A stretch of 64,000 nucleotides of DNA from positions 271,651-335,650 of the forward strand of contig NZ_LQCI01000052.1 in the NCBI RefSeq assembly GCF_001613935.1. Direction: 5' to 3'. The notes under the pieces were generated by a model. That model had not been told where the DNA came from. It saw only the letters and a list, made by a program, of their open reading frames with translations, and searched no databases. This document shows positions 18,290-26,299 of this stretch, piece by piece. Positions within the stretch are counted from its first letter, which is position 1. The number at the start of each line of letters is the position of its first letter. This DNA is from Amycolatopsis regifaucium (GTDB lineage Bacteria; Actinomycetota; Actinomycetes; Mycobacteriales; Pseudonocardiaceae). Both the position numbers and the translations under genes were made by a program.

Positions 18290-19329
18290 GGGGAACGGTG
18301 CTGGTCGCGAGGATGGACAACCTCGGCGACGTCCTGCTCGCCGGTCCCTGCGTCCGCGCGGTGGCCGCCGGGGCGGAGCGGGTCGTCCTGCTCACCGGCC
18401 CCCGCGGGCGCGCGGCGGGTGACCTGCTGCCCGGTGTCGACGAGGTCGTGACCTGGTGCGCCCCGTGGATCGACCCCGAACCCCCGCCGGTGACCGGCGA
18501 AGACATCGACCAGCTCGTCCGGCGGCTGCGCGGACTGTCCCTCGACGCGGCACTCGTGCTCACGTCGTTTCACCAGTCCCCGCTCCCGCTGGCACTGGTG
18601 CTGCGGATGGCGGGCGTGCCCTGGATCGGCGCGATCTGCGAGGACTATCCGGGTTCCCTGCTGGACCTGCGGCATCACGTGCCCGGTGATCCGCCGGAAC
18701 CGGTCCGGATGCTGTCACTCGCCCAGCAGGCCGGGTTCTCCTTGCCTTCGGAAGACGACGGCGGTCTCGCCGTCCGCGAACCGTTGCCGCCGGTTGACCA
18801 CTTGCCCGGGTTCGAAGCGCTCGATGAGGGCTACGTCGTCGTCCACCCCGCGGCGTCGGTTCCGGCCCGCCAGCCCTCCGCCGCCCGTTCCGCAGCGATC
18901 GTCCGGGCACTCCAGGCCGCCGGGCGGCGCGTCGTCGTCACCGGTTCGCCGTCGGAACGCGCCCTCACCCGGGAAGTCGCCGGAGACGCGCTCGACCTGG
19001 GCGGGCGCACCTCACTGCCCGAGCTGGCGGCCGTGCTCGCCGGCGCGGATGTGGTCGTCGCGCCCAACACCGGCACCGCCCACCTCGCCGCCGCAGTCGG
19101 GACGCCGGTGGTGTCTCTGTTCGCCCCGGTCGTCCCCGCGGCCCGCTGGGCGCCCTATGGCGTGCCGACCGCGCTGCTGGGCGATCAGCACGCCGCGTGC
19201 CGGGACAGCCGGGCCCGGATCTGTCCGGTACCCGGCCATCCCTGCCTGGACCGCGTGCCGCCCGAAGCCGTCGTCGAGGCGGTGGAACGGCTCAGCCTGG
19301 TGTCGTCTCGCCGCCGAGTGCCGCGATGA
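18286..19329 (+). CDS. Glycosyltransferase family 9 (heptosyltransferase-like)
   Basis: A 347-residue GT9 protein. VARMDNLGDVLLAGPCVRA matches the N-terminal loop of heptosyltransferases, VHPAASVPARQ is the donor phosphate region, and APNTGTAHLAAAVGTP the second donor loop. It overlaps the GT2-GmhB gene by four bases (ATGA). A Cys-rich tail (AACRDSRARICPVPGHPCL) is common in this family. Its 3' end overlaps the convergent SDR gene by 38 bases. Confidence 0.87.
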   Translation: MRGTVLVARMDNLGDVLLAGPCVRAVAAGAERVVLLTGPRGRAAGDLLPGVDEVVTWCAPWIDPEPPPVTGEDIDQLVRRLRGLSLDAALVLTSFHQSPLPLALVLRMAGVPWIGAICEDYPGSLLDLRHHVPGDPPEPVRMLSLAQQAGFSLPSEDDGGLAVREPLPPVDHLPGFEALDEGYVVVHPAASVPARQPSAARSAAIVRALQAAGRRVVVTGSPSERALTREVAGDALDLGGRTSLPELAAVLAGADVVVAPNTGTAHLAAAVGTPVVSLFAPVVPAARWAPYGVPTALLGDQHAACRDSRARICPVPGHPCLDRVPPEAVVEAVERLSLVSSRRRVPR

Positions 19330-20146
19330 CCTCGCCGCTGTAGTACGACGAGAGCCGGTTCGACGCCAGGAACACGTACGAGGGCGCGAGGTCGTCGGGG
19401 TGGGCCGCCCGCTCGAACGGGACCTGCAGGCCGAACTTCTCCACCTTCTCGGGCGGGAACGTCGACGGGATCAGCGGCGTCCACACCGGACCCGGCGCGA
19501 CACAGTTGATCCGGACGCCGCGGTCGGCCAGTGCCTGCGCCATCGCGTAGGTCCAGGCGTGCACGGCGCCCTTGGTCGCGGAGTAGTCGATGAGGGACTT
19601 GTTACCTCGCAAGCCGTTCACCGAACCGGTGTTGATGATCACCGAGCCCTTGTCCAGATGCGGCAGCGCGGCGTTCGTCACCCGGAAGTAGCTGTGGATG
19701 TTCACCTCGAACGTGTGAGTCCACTGTTCGTCGGTGAGTTCTTCCGGCGAGTCGACCGGCCATTGGGTGGCGATGTTGTTGACCAGGATGTCGAGCCCGC
19801 CGAGTTCGTTCACGGTCCGGTCGACGATCTCGCGGCACTGCGCCGCCTCGGCCAGGTCACCCGGTAGAAGGAGGCACTCGCGACCCTCGGCCCGTACGCG
19901 CTCCTCAGTGTACTTCGCGTCTTCGTGCTCGTTGAGGTAGGCGATCGCGACGTCGGCGCCCTCCTTCGCGAAGGCGATCGCGACCGCCCGGCCGATTCCC
20001 GAGTCCCCGCCGGTGATGAGCGCGCGCTTGCCGTCCAACAGGCCACGGCCCTCGTAATCCTCCATGGAGTCACGGGGATGCGGGTCCATTTTCGACGTCA
20101 CGCCCGGCGGGTCCTGTTGCTGCGGCGGTCGTAACTTGTCGGCCAT
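19292..20146 (-). CDS. SDR family oxidoreductase (stress-type, YghA/GspB-like)
   Basis: A 284-residue SDR whose N-terminal extension (QQDPPGVTSKMDPHPRDSM) precedes ITGGDSGIGRAVA. The active site is NTGSVNGLRG with YSATKGA. This N-terminal extension is characteristic of the bacterial general-stress SDRs similar to B. subtilis YdaD/YhdF. It is preceded by a stress-sigma promoter and a GGAGGAG ribosome site. Confidence 0.85.
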   Translation of the reverse strand: MADKLRPPQQQDPPGVTSKMDPHPRDSMEDYEGRGLLDGKRALITGGDSGIGRAVAIAFAKEGADVAIAYLNEHEDAKYTEERVRAEGRECLLLPGDLAEAAQCREIVDRTVNELGGLDILVNNIATQWPVDSPEELTDEQWTHTFEVNIHSYFRVTNAALPHLDKGSVIINTGSVNGLRGNKSLIDYSATKGAVHAWTYAMAQALADRGVRINCVAPGPVWTPLIPSTFPPEKVEKFGLQVPFERAAHPDDLAPSYVFLASNRLSSYYSGEVIAALGGETTPG

Positions 20147-20185
20147 GGGGGCTCCTCCGGTCGGTTGTGGATCTTCCCGGAGGGG

Positions 20186-20211
20186 TTACCCGTGTCGGCG
20201 CGGTTCTGAAC
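20186..20211 (-). promoter_or_regulatory. Candidate stress-sigma promoter of the SDR gene
   Basis: On the minus strand GTTC (20211-20208), 16 bases, GGGTAA (20191-20186), then a leader of about 40 bases with GGAGGAG before the ATG at 20146. Confidence 0.5.
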
Positions 20212-20219
20212 ATGGGCGC

Positions 20220-20240
20220 GTCCGTGAAGGACTCCTTGAG
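20220..20240 (+). repeat. Decayed half-copy of the 55-bp palindrome
   Basis: The sequence begins GTCCGTGAAGG and continues with changes from the arm of the 8932-8986 palindrome; the second arm is absent. Together with the hairpin at 20317 it fills the 299-base gap between the SDR gene and the oxygenase gene. Confidence 0.4.
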
Positions 20241-20316
20241 GACTCGTATTCGGCTACCCACTGGCGCGAAGCCTGTGCGGTTTGCCGGTCCACAGGTCGT
20301 GATCGGGCACGAGCTC

Positions 20317-20365
20317 GATCAACGGAAGATCGGGGACGTCGAGTGTCCCGGATCTTCCGTTGATC
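20317..20365. terminator. 49-bp hairpin at the 3' end of biosynthetic operon B
   Basis: Arms of 21 bases with one mismatch flank GTCGAGT. It lies 80 bases past the oxygenase stop, so it is a plausible terminator for the whole operon read leftward. Its top GAC-GTCGAGT-GTC is almost identical to that of the hairpin at 30988-31028. Confidence 0.65.
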
Positions 20366-20445
20366 AAGGTGCGAGAGCAGGCGACGATGCCTGCGGAACA
20401 CCACCCTCGTGCAGGTCAGGCGCGGGTACGCGAACTCACCGGCCG

Positions 20446-21459
20446 TCAGTGCACCCGCCGGTCCTCGGCCGTGCCCCGGTACCGGATCGTCCACAGGCTG
20501 CGCCGGATGTAGGTGCGCTGCAGCCACCGGTCCCGCCCGTTGTGCCGCGCGAAGAACTGCGACCGCGCGTGCAGCCCCTTCCGGTTGTTGATCAGCAGCG
20601 CCGTCCCGGGCTCCAGCTTGACCTGGTGCGCGACTTCGCGGCAGACCCGCTGCAGTTCCTCCAGCGCCTGCTCCGCCTCGACGGTCTCCCCCACCACACC
20701 GTTGGCCGAGACCGCGACCTCCGGCGAATCCGACGGTCCGGAGATGATCGGCACGAGGTCGGACAGCACGTCGGCCCCCTTGGCCACGTCGCGCACGTAA
20801 CTCCCGGGCGCGTTGAGCCGGAACAGGGGACGCCGCAGGACGTCGAGCACCTGGGGGTCGAGTGCGCCGGAGATGTCCCGGCCGTCGGCGTAGTAGGTGA
20901 CGGCCTCCTTGTTCCCGTCCTGCCGCACGCAGTTCAGCACCAGGAAGTCCGGATTGGACACGTCGTACCGGCCGAGGTCGTCGTGCACGATGTCGTTGTG
21001 GAAGTTGAGGAACACGTGCGAGCTCTGATTCGTCTGGCTGCGCGCCCCGGCCGAGACCGGGACGACGTCGTGCACGAGCCGCCCGCTCTTCTCGGTGGTG
21101 AACCCGACAGGCTCGCCGAGCAGCTGACTCAGTCCCAACAGGACGGTCTCGGCGACGAACGTCTTCTTGTCCTTGCTGGGTTCCCCGTCGACCGGTGTCT
21201 CCGGCAGTTCCGGATCCACCGGCAGGTTGCGCACGAGCGCGACACCGGGGGTGTCGACGTGCCTGCCGAAGTCCAGGATCGTCTGCGACTGGTCGATGGG
21301 CAGCCGCGAGAAGACCACCCGCAGCATCGCCAGCGAACGGTCGATGTCGTCGACGGGATTCGGGAAGGTCCGCAGCTCGCTTCCGATGGTCTCGCGGACC
21401 TCGTCGGCGAGCACGACCTCCGCGAAGGTGCTGACTAGGGTTTCCTGCTTGCTGGTCAT
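20446..21459 (-). CDS. Clavaminate synthase-like Fe(II)/2-oxoglutarate oxygenase
   Basis: A 337-residue TauD/clavaminate-synthase superfamily enzyme. FHNDIVHDD gives the iron-binding H154-x-D156, and GLHARSQ near H297 the distal His with the following RDRWLQRTYIR. That tail is close to VioC/AsnO-type amino acid hydroxylases, which hydroxylate arginine, asparagine or lysine at an unactivated carbon. It is the last gene of operon B, next to an antiporter and a DDAH-like enzyme. I infer hydroxylation of a basic amino acid or peptide, perhaps creating the hydroxyl used by the carbamoyltransferase at 26300. Confidence 0.82.
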   Translation of the reverse strand: MTSKQETLVSTFAEVVLADEVRETIGSELRTFPNPVDDIDRSLAMLRVVFSRLPIDQSQTILDFGRHVDTPGVALVRNLPVDPELPETPVDGEPSKDKKTFVAETVLLGLSQLLGEPVGFTTEKSGRLVHDVVPVSAGARSQTNQSSHVFLNFHNDIVHDDLGRYDVSNPDFLVLNCVRQDGNKEAVTYYADGRDISGALDPQVLDVLRRPLFRLNAPGSYVRDVAKGADVLSDLVPIISGPSDSPEVAVSANGVVGETVEAEQALEELQRVCREVAHQVKLEPGTALLINNRKGLHARSQFFARHNGRDRWLQRTYIRRSLWTIRYRGTAEDRRVH

Positions 21460-21465
21460 GGCGTC

Positions 21466-22887
21466 CTATCTGCTTTCCGCCGCCGCTGGACCGGCGGACT
21501 TCTCTTCGTCCTTTTCGGACTTCTTCCCGAACCTGGAGATCAGGGCGAGCGCGGGAGCGGTGGCGACGGTCGAGACCAGCGTCATGATCACGAGCATCGC
21601 GAACACCGTCGGGCTGATCACCTTCAACTGGAGACCGACGTTGAGCACCACCAGCTCGGTCAGCCCCCGGCAGTTCATCAACGCCCCGAGCGACAGCGAA
21701 TCGCGCCAGCCGACGCCGGTCAGCCGAGCGGCGGTGGTACTGCCGGCCCATTTGCCGAACACCGCCACCGCCGTGATCAGCGCGCACCACGCCCACAGGC
21801 TCGCCTCGCCGAGCAGGCCGAACTGCGTGCGCAAACCGGTGTAGGCGAAGAAGAGCGGCAGCAACAGGGTCACCGTGACACTGCCCAATTTGCCGGCCGC
21901 GCGGCTCACCACCGGATCCTTGCGCGGCGCGACCACGCCGAACAGGAACGCGCCGAAGATCGGGTGGATGCCGATCTCCTCGGTCGCCAGCGCCGACAGC
22001 ATGATCCCCGCGAGCAGGATCGCCAGCACCGCCGTTTCGGGGACCCGCGGCAGCCATTTCGCCAGCACCGGGCGGACCACGTAGACCATCACCAGGGCGA
22101 AGACCACGGTCAGCGCGATGGTGAGGAAGACCTCGGTGCCCGATCCGCCCTGGCTGATCGCGATCACGACGGCCAGCAGGCACCAGGCCGCGACGTCGTC
22201 GACGGCCGCGCAGGTCAGCGCGAGCGCGCCCAGTGTGGTCTTCGCGATCCCGCGATCGGTCAGGATCCTCGCCAGCACGGGAAAGGCGGTCACGCTCATC
22301 GACACCGCGATGAACAACCCGAAGCTCAGGAATCCCACGTCACCGCCGAAGACCGGATACAACCCCAAGGCCAGCACGATGCCCGAAGCCATCGGCAGCG
22401 CGATGCTCACCTGGCTCACCGTCACCGCGGTGAACCCCCGCCGCCGCACCGCGTCGAGATCGATCTCCGAGCCGACCAGGTACATGAAGAAAATGAGTCC
22501 CAGCTGCGCGAGGATGTTGATGATGGAGACCACATCGCCGGGGAACAGCCAGGCGAACCCGGCGGGCCAGAGCAACCCGAGCAGGGAGGGGCCCAGCAGC
22601 ACACCGGCGACGATCTCGCCGATGACCGCGGGCTGGCCGAGCCGTCGCGCGGCCAGCCCGGCGAGATGACACGCGGCCAGAATCACCGGAAGCGCGACGA
22701 GCAAGCGCGGATACGGATCCGACCCGCCCGTCGCGGCCGTGGTCGCGGCGACGTGGCCCTCGTCGTACGCCGAGCCGAGCCCGAGCACCACGATCACGAC
22801 CACGAGCGGGACCGCGACCAGCACGGCGCCCGTCAGTACCCGCCGGACGGTGACCGTCCTGCGGGCTTCCGGCTGCGCGGACTTCAT
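21466..22887 (-). CDS. Cation:proton antiporter (Na_H_Exchanger family)
   Basis: A 473-residue membrane protein with about 13 hydrophobic spans. It has LLGPSLLGLLWP after an early GEIVAGV motif, DDVAAW in mid-protein and a charged C-terminus, all typical of CPA2 (KefB/NhaS-like) antiporters. It sits seven bases upstream of the oxygenase and ten bases downstream of the DDAH-like gene, so it is part of operon B. Such antiporters occur in several natural-product clusters, where the role (resistance or ion balance) is unclear. Confidence 0.85.
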   Translation of the reverse strand: MKSAQPEARRTVTVRRVLTGAVLVAVPLVVVIVVLGLGSAYDEGHVAATTAATGGSDPYPRLLVALPVILAACHLAGLAARRLGQPAVIGEIVAGVLLGPSLLGLLWPAGFAWLFPGDVVSIINILAQLGLIFFMYLVGSEIDLDAVRRRGFTAVTVSQVSIALPMASGIVLALGLYPVFGGDVGFLSFGLFIAVSMSVTAFPVLARILTDRGIAKTTLGALALTCAAVDDVAAWCLLAVVIAISQGGSGTEVFLTIALTVVFALVMVYVVRPVLAKWLPRVPETAVLAILLAGIMLSALATEEIGIHPIFGAFLFGVVAPRKDPVVSRAAGKLGSVTVTLLLPLFFAYTGLRTQFGLLGEASLWAWCALITAVAVFGKWAGSTTAARLTGVGWRDSLSLGALMNCRGLTELVVLNVGLQLKVISPTVFAMLVIMTLVSTVATAPALALISRFGKKSEKDEEKSAGPAAAESR

Positions 22888-22896
22888 CTGTTCCCC

Positions 22897-23709
22897 TTAT
22901 CCCGCACGCAGTTCCAGCGTGCAGCATTTGACGCTGCCGCCCGCCTTGAGCAATTCGGACAGGTCCGCGCCGATCGGCTCGAAACCGCGTTCGCGCAGCT
23001 GCGCGGTAAGCCCGGTGGCCGCCGGCGGGAGCACGACGTGCTTGCCGTCGGACACGGCGTTGAGGCCGAACACGGCGGCGTCGCGTTCGGAGGCCAGGAT
23101 CGCGTCGGGGTACAGCTCCTTCAACACCATGAGGCTGTCCTCGGAGAACGCCTCCGGGTAGTACATGACCGTCTCGTCGTCGAGGACGGCGAGCGCGGTG
23201 TCGAGGTGGTAGTACCGCGGGTCGATCAGCGTCAGCCCGATCACCGGGCGGCCGAAGAACTCACGGGATTCGTTGTGCGCCTCCGGATTCGTGCGGAACC
23301 CGGTCCCGGCGAGGATCTTCTGCCCGGCGACGAGGTAGTCGCCCTCCCCCTCGTTGACCCACTGCGCCTGCCGCACGTAGCGGTATCCGTTGGCGCGGAA
23401 CCAGTCCAGGTACGCCGCGGACTCGCCACAGCGCTGCGTGTGCTGGAATCGCGCGACGAGCACCTGCCCGTCGACCACGGTGGCGCCGTTGGCCGCGAAC
23501 ACCATGTCGGGCAGCCCGGGCAGCGGGTCGAGCAGGTCGACGCGATGACCCAGGTCGACGTACAGATCGTGCAGCCACTCCCACTGAGCGATGGCCAGTT
23601 CGGTGTACGTGGGCTTCTTCGGGTCCATCCAGGGGTTGATCGAGTACTCGACGTCGAAGTACGTCGGTCTGACCATCAGGTAGTGCCTTGGGGTGGCTGT
23701 ACGTGACAC
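22897..23709 (-). CDS. Dimethylarginine dimethylaminohydrolase (DDAH)-like amidinohydrolase
   Basis: A 270-residue member of the guanidino-group modifying superfamily. MVFAANGATVV, GEGDYL, YYHLDTAL and the C-terminal GGSVKCCTLEL (catalytic Cys near 262) are in the family order. These enzymes attack the guanidinium carbon of arginine derivatives, releasing citrulline and an amine, or transfer the amidino group. GTG 23709 is chosen because GGAGG lies five bases upstream. In operon B it may hydrolyse a hydroxyarginine-type intermediate. A housekeeping dimethylargininase is the alternative. Confidence 0.85.
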   Translation of the reverse strand: MSRTATPRHYLMVRPTYFDVEYSINPWMDPKKPTYTELAIAQWEWLHDLYVDLGHRVDLLDPLPGLPDMVFAANGATVVDGQVLVARFQHTQRCGESAAYLDWFRANGYRYVRQAQWVNEGEGDYLVAGQKILAGTGFRTNPEAHNESREFFGRPVIGLTLIDPRYYHLDTALAVLDDETVMYYPEAFSEDSLMVLKELYPDAILASERDAAVFGLNAVSDGKHVVLPPAATGLTAQLRERGFEPIGADLSELLKAGGSVKCCTLELRAG

Positions 23710-23789
23710 GCTGTCCTCCACGCGGTTTTGGGCGTCTTCCACCGCCGCGCCCTGGGTGAGGGCGCGGGTTCGTCGAACGGGATTCGGTG

Positions 23790-25043
23790 CTACTTCTGGG
23801 TTTCGCTCAGCTTGACCTCGATCTTCCCGGCCAGGTCGTTCGCGTTGCGCATGGCTTCGTCGAAGGAAGAGCCGAGCGCGCCGATACCACCGAAGATGTT
23901 GTTGCCGAGCGGCGGTCGCTTGATCAGATCACCCGGCTTCGCGAAGATCTTGAGGTAGTACAGGGATGCCGACTCGCTCACCGCCGGCGGGACCTCGATC
24001 GAGGAGATCACACCCCCAGGGCAGATCAGGCACATCGCGGCGGTGTGCACGCCGGTCGGGTGGTAGTGCTGGACATCCGGCCGCACGCCTCGGGAGACGT
24101 CCATGAGTCCCTTGATGGGGTCGTAGCCCGCCGAAAGCCGCGCCATGTGGTCGAGTCCCCCGCCGCCGGGACGGACGGCGATCTCCAGCAAATACGGTCT
24201 GCCCTGGTGGAACCGGACCTCTGCGTGCAACGCGCCGCGCGTGAGCCCCTGCGCCCGCACCCCGGCGGTCACCACGGCGTGCACCTCGGCCACCTGTTCG
24301 GGGGTCAGCGACGTCGGAGCGTGGTGCACGTCGTCGTCGAAGGTCTCCCCCTCCGACGTGACTCTGTCCACAATGGACCCGAGGTAGACCTCGTCGTCCC
24401 ACGCGAGCGCTTCGATGAGATGCTCGTGACCGTCCAAGAAGGACTCGACGAGCAGGCCGTGCGGCCCGAGGTCCAGCCCTTCGGCCTCCATGTTGTACCA
24501 GCTCATGTTGTCGATTCCGGCCCGCGCCTGCGCATAGCGCTCCCGCATCTTTTCCTCGTCGTCGACACGGAAGACGAAGTTGCTGGCCGCGCCGAGCGTC
24601 GGCTTCAGGATCACCGGGTAACCGAAGTCCTCGGCCGCGCGCAGGGCCTCGTCGACGTCCTCGACGAACCGGAAGTCCGGATGCGCGGCGCCACCCTTCT
24701 CGTGTGCCTGCCGCATGATCAGCTTGTTCCGGCTCGTGCGCGCCGCGTCGACGCCGATCCCGGGCAGCCCGAGCGCTTCGGCGACGGCGGCGACCAGGAC
24801 CACGCCGGACTCGGAGAAGGTGAGCACCCCGTCGAAGGACTCCTCGGCGTGCCACGCCTTGGCGTGCCGGATCAGGTCGTCGAGGTGGTTGCTGCCGGCG
24901 ATCCGGTAGCGCTCCCGTGGCCAGAGGTCTTCCGTGCCGATCCCGTTGAGCACGTACAGCACCCCGCCGAAGTCCTCGATCTGCTGGTACCGGGGCAGGT
25001 AGTAGTAGGAGTTCTGACTGGCTTCCAGCGCGAGCAGTTTCAC
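23790..25043 (-). CDS. ATP-grasp ligase (third of the cluster)
   Basis: A 417-residue ATP-grasp protein. The middle part has GYPVILKPTLGAASNFVF (ATP-binding) and GLLVESFLDG, and later PYLLEIAVRPGGGG with the metal-binding residues. Such enzymes activate a carboxylate as acyl phosphate and join it to an amine. The GTG start overlaps the stop of the FAD oxidase gene (GTGA). It is one of three ATP-grasp ligases in the cluster and is presumed to form an amide bond. Confidence 0.85.
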   Translation of the reverse strand: MKLLALEASQNSYYYLPRYQQIEDFGGVLYVLNGIGTEDLWPRERYRIAGSNHLDDLIRHAKAWHAEESFDGVLTFSESGVVLVAAVAEALGLPGIGVDAARTSRNKLIMRQAHEKGGAAHPDFRFVEDVDEALRAAEDFGYPVILKPTLGAASNFVFRVDDEEKMRERYAQARAGIDNMSWYNMEAEGLDLGPHGLLVESFLDGHEHLIEALAWDDEVYLGSIVDRVTSEGETFDDDVHHAPTSLTPEQVAEVHAVVTAGVRAQGLTRGALHAEVRFHQGRPYLLEIAVRPGGGGLDHMARLSAGYDPIKGLMDVSRGVRPDVQHYHPTGVHTAAMCLICPGGVISSIEVPPAVSESASLYYLKIFAKPGDLIKRPPLGNNIFGGIGALGSSFDEAMRNANDLAGKIEVKLSETQK

Positions 25044-26197
25044 GACACACCTCGTAGGGCAGGGCGGGATGGGTGGACGCCGGACGCGCGCACGAGCGGC
25101 CGGTCGAGCGGTTCGAGTCCGGTCGGGGCCGGTTCCGCGCCGGTCAGGCGCGCGGCGAGCGACCGGGCGATCAGCGGGGCGAACTTGAAGGACGAGCCGC
25201 CGCACGCCGCGTAGGACAGGACCCGGTCGCCGAGGACGGCGAGCATCGGGCCGAGGGTGGAACGCCGGGCGAGGTAGTGGCAGTCCCGGGTGTCGATCAG
25301 CCAGTCCCGGCGGAAACCCGGGATCAGCGCGGCGAACGTGTCGATCAGGTGCTCACGCCACCACGACGGCGCGGCGCCACCGCCGACCTCGTCGACGATC
25401 CGGCAGGCGCTCGCGGCGCTGAGCTTCAACGGCGTCCCGGCGACCGGCGGGACCAGCCACGCGCCGCCGGGAGTGCCGAGCGAGGTGATCGCCGGGGTCG
25501 CCGCCCACGCGGCGGCCTCGGCGGGCGGCACATCGCAGTAGAGCATCGTCTGCCGGTGCAGTACGAGTTCTCTGGAGAGCTCGGGGGCCAGCAGGTCACG
25601 CGACCACGGACCGGCCGCGAGCAGGACGGCGTCACCGCGGATGACCTCACCGTCGGCCAGTCGTACCTCGGCCCGGTCGGCTTCGACACCGACCACCTTG
25701 CGATGCGGGTGAAGTTCGGCGTGCGCGTGCCGGCGCAGCCAGCCCGCGCAGGCCGCCAGGACCCGGTCGGCGAGCAGGACTCCGGCATGGGACTCGAAAA
25801 CCGCCCCCGTACCGGGGTGGAACCCGGCGTGTGGGAACGCGGCGGTGAGTTCGTCCGCACCGTACACTTCGGCCTTCGAACCGGCCGCGGTCAGCAGTTC
25901 CCGCGCGGCCGTCGCCTTGTCCGCGTCGAGCGCGGTGAGCGCGCCGACCTGCTCGTAGAACGCCGTGGTCAGCAGCTGTTCGAGCTCGATCCACGCGTGA
26001 TGCGCGCCGACGGCGGCCGTCGTCGTGGCGAGGTCGCCGGGATGCAGCGCACGCAGCACGCGGTGGCGGTCGAACGAAGTGGCGCCGGAGAACGGGATGT
26101 CGGCCTGGTCGGCGACGATCACCTCGTGCCCGGCCGACACGCACTCGACGGCGGTCAGCAGCGCGATGACGCCACCGCCCGCGAGCACGACTCGCAT
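25040..26197 (-). CDS. FAD-dependent amino acid oxidase (DAO family)
   Basis: A 385-residue FAD oxidoreductase with the N-terminal dinucleotide fold VVLAGGGVIALLTAVE and the C-terminal YAACGGSSFKFAPLIA typical of DAO/sarcosine-oxidase-like enzymes. In the s56-p1 hydrazine pathway a DAO-type enzyme (Spb39) cleaves the lysine part of the N-N-linked lysine adduct. With the N-hydroxylase, cupin and MetRS-like genes at 39703-43042 this protein is the natural candidate for that step, although it lies in the other operon. The ATG is followed directly by the Rossmann motif, supporting the start. Confidence 0.82.
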   Translation of the reverse strand: MRVVLAGGGVIALLTAVECVSAGHEVIVADQADIPFSGATSFDRHRVLRALHPGDLATTTAAVGAHHAWIELEQLLTTAFYEQVGALTALDADKATAARELLTAAGSKAEVYGADELTAAFPHAGFHPGTGAVFESHAGVLLADRVLAACAGWLRRHAHAELHPHRKVVGVEADRAEVRLADGEVIRGDAVLLAAGPWSRDLLAPELSRELVLHRQTMLYCDVPPAEAAAWAATPAITSLGTPGGAWLVPPVAGTPLKLSAASACRIVDEVGGGAAPSWWREHLIDTFAALIPGFRRDWLIDTRDCHYLARRSTLGPMLAVLGDRVLSYAACGGSSFKFAPLIARSLAARLTGAEPAPTGLEPLDRPLVRASGVHPSRPALRGVS

Positions 26198-26299
26198 GGC
26201 CTTCCCCTTCGGTGGAAAGTTCGAGTGGGCGCGACGGGATGCCCGGACGCCGCCACTGGGGAGGCGGCGTCCGGGTCTTGCCCGGTGTCGGGCAAGAGA

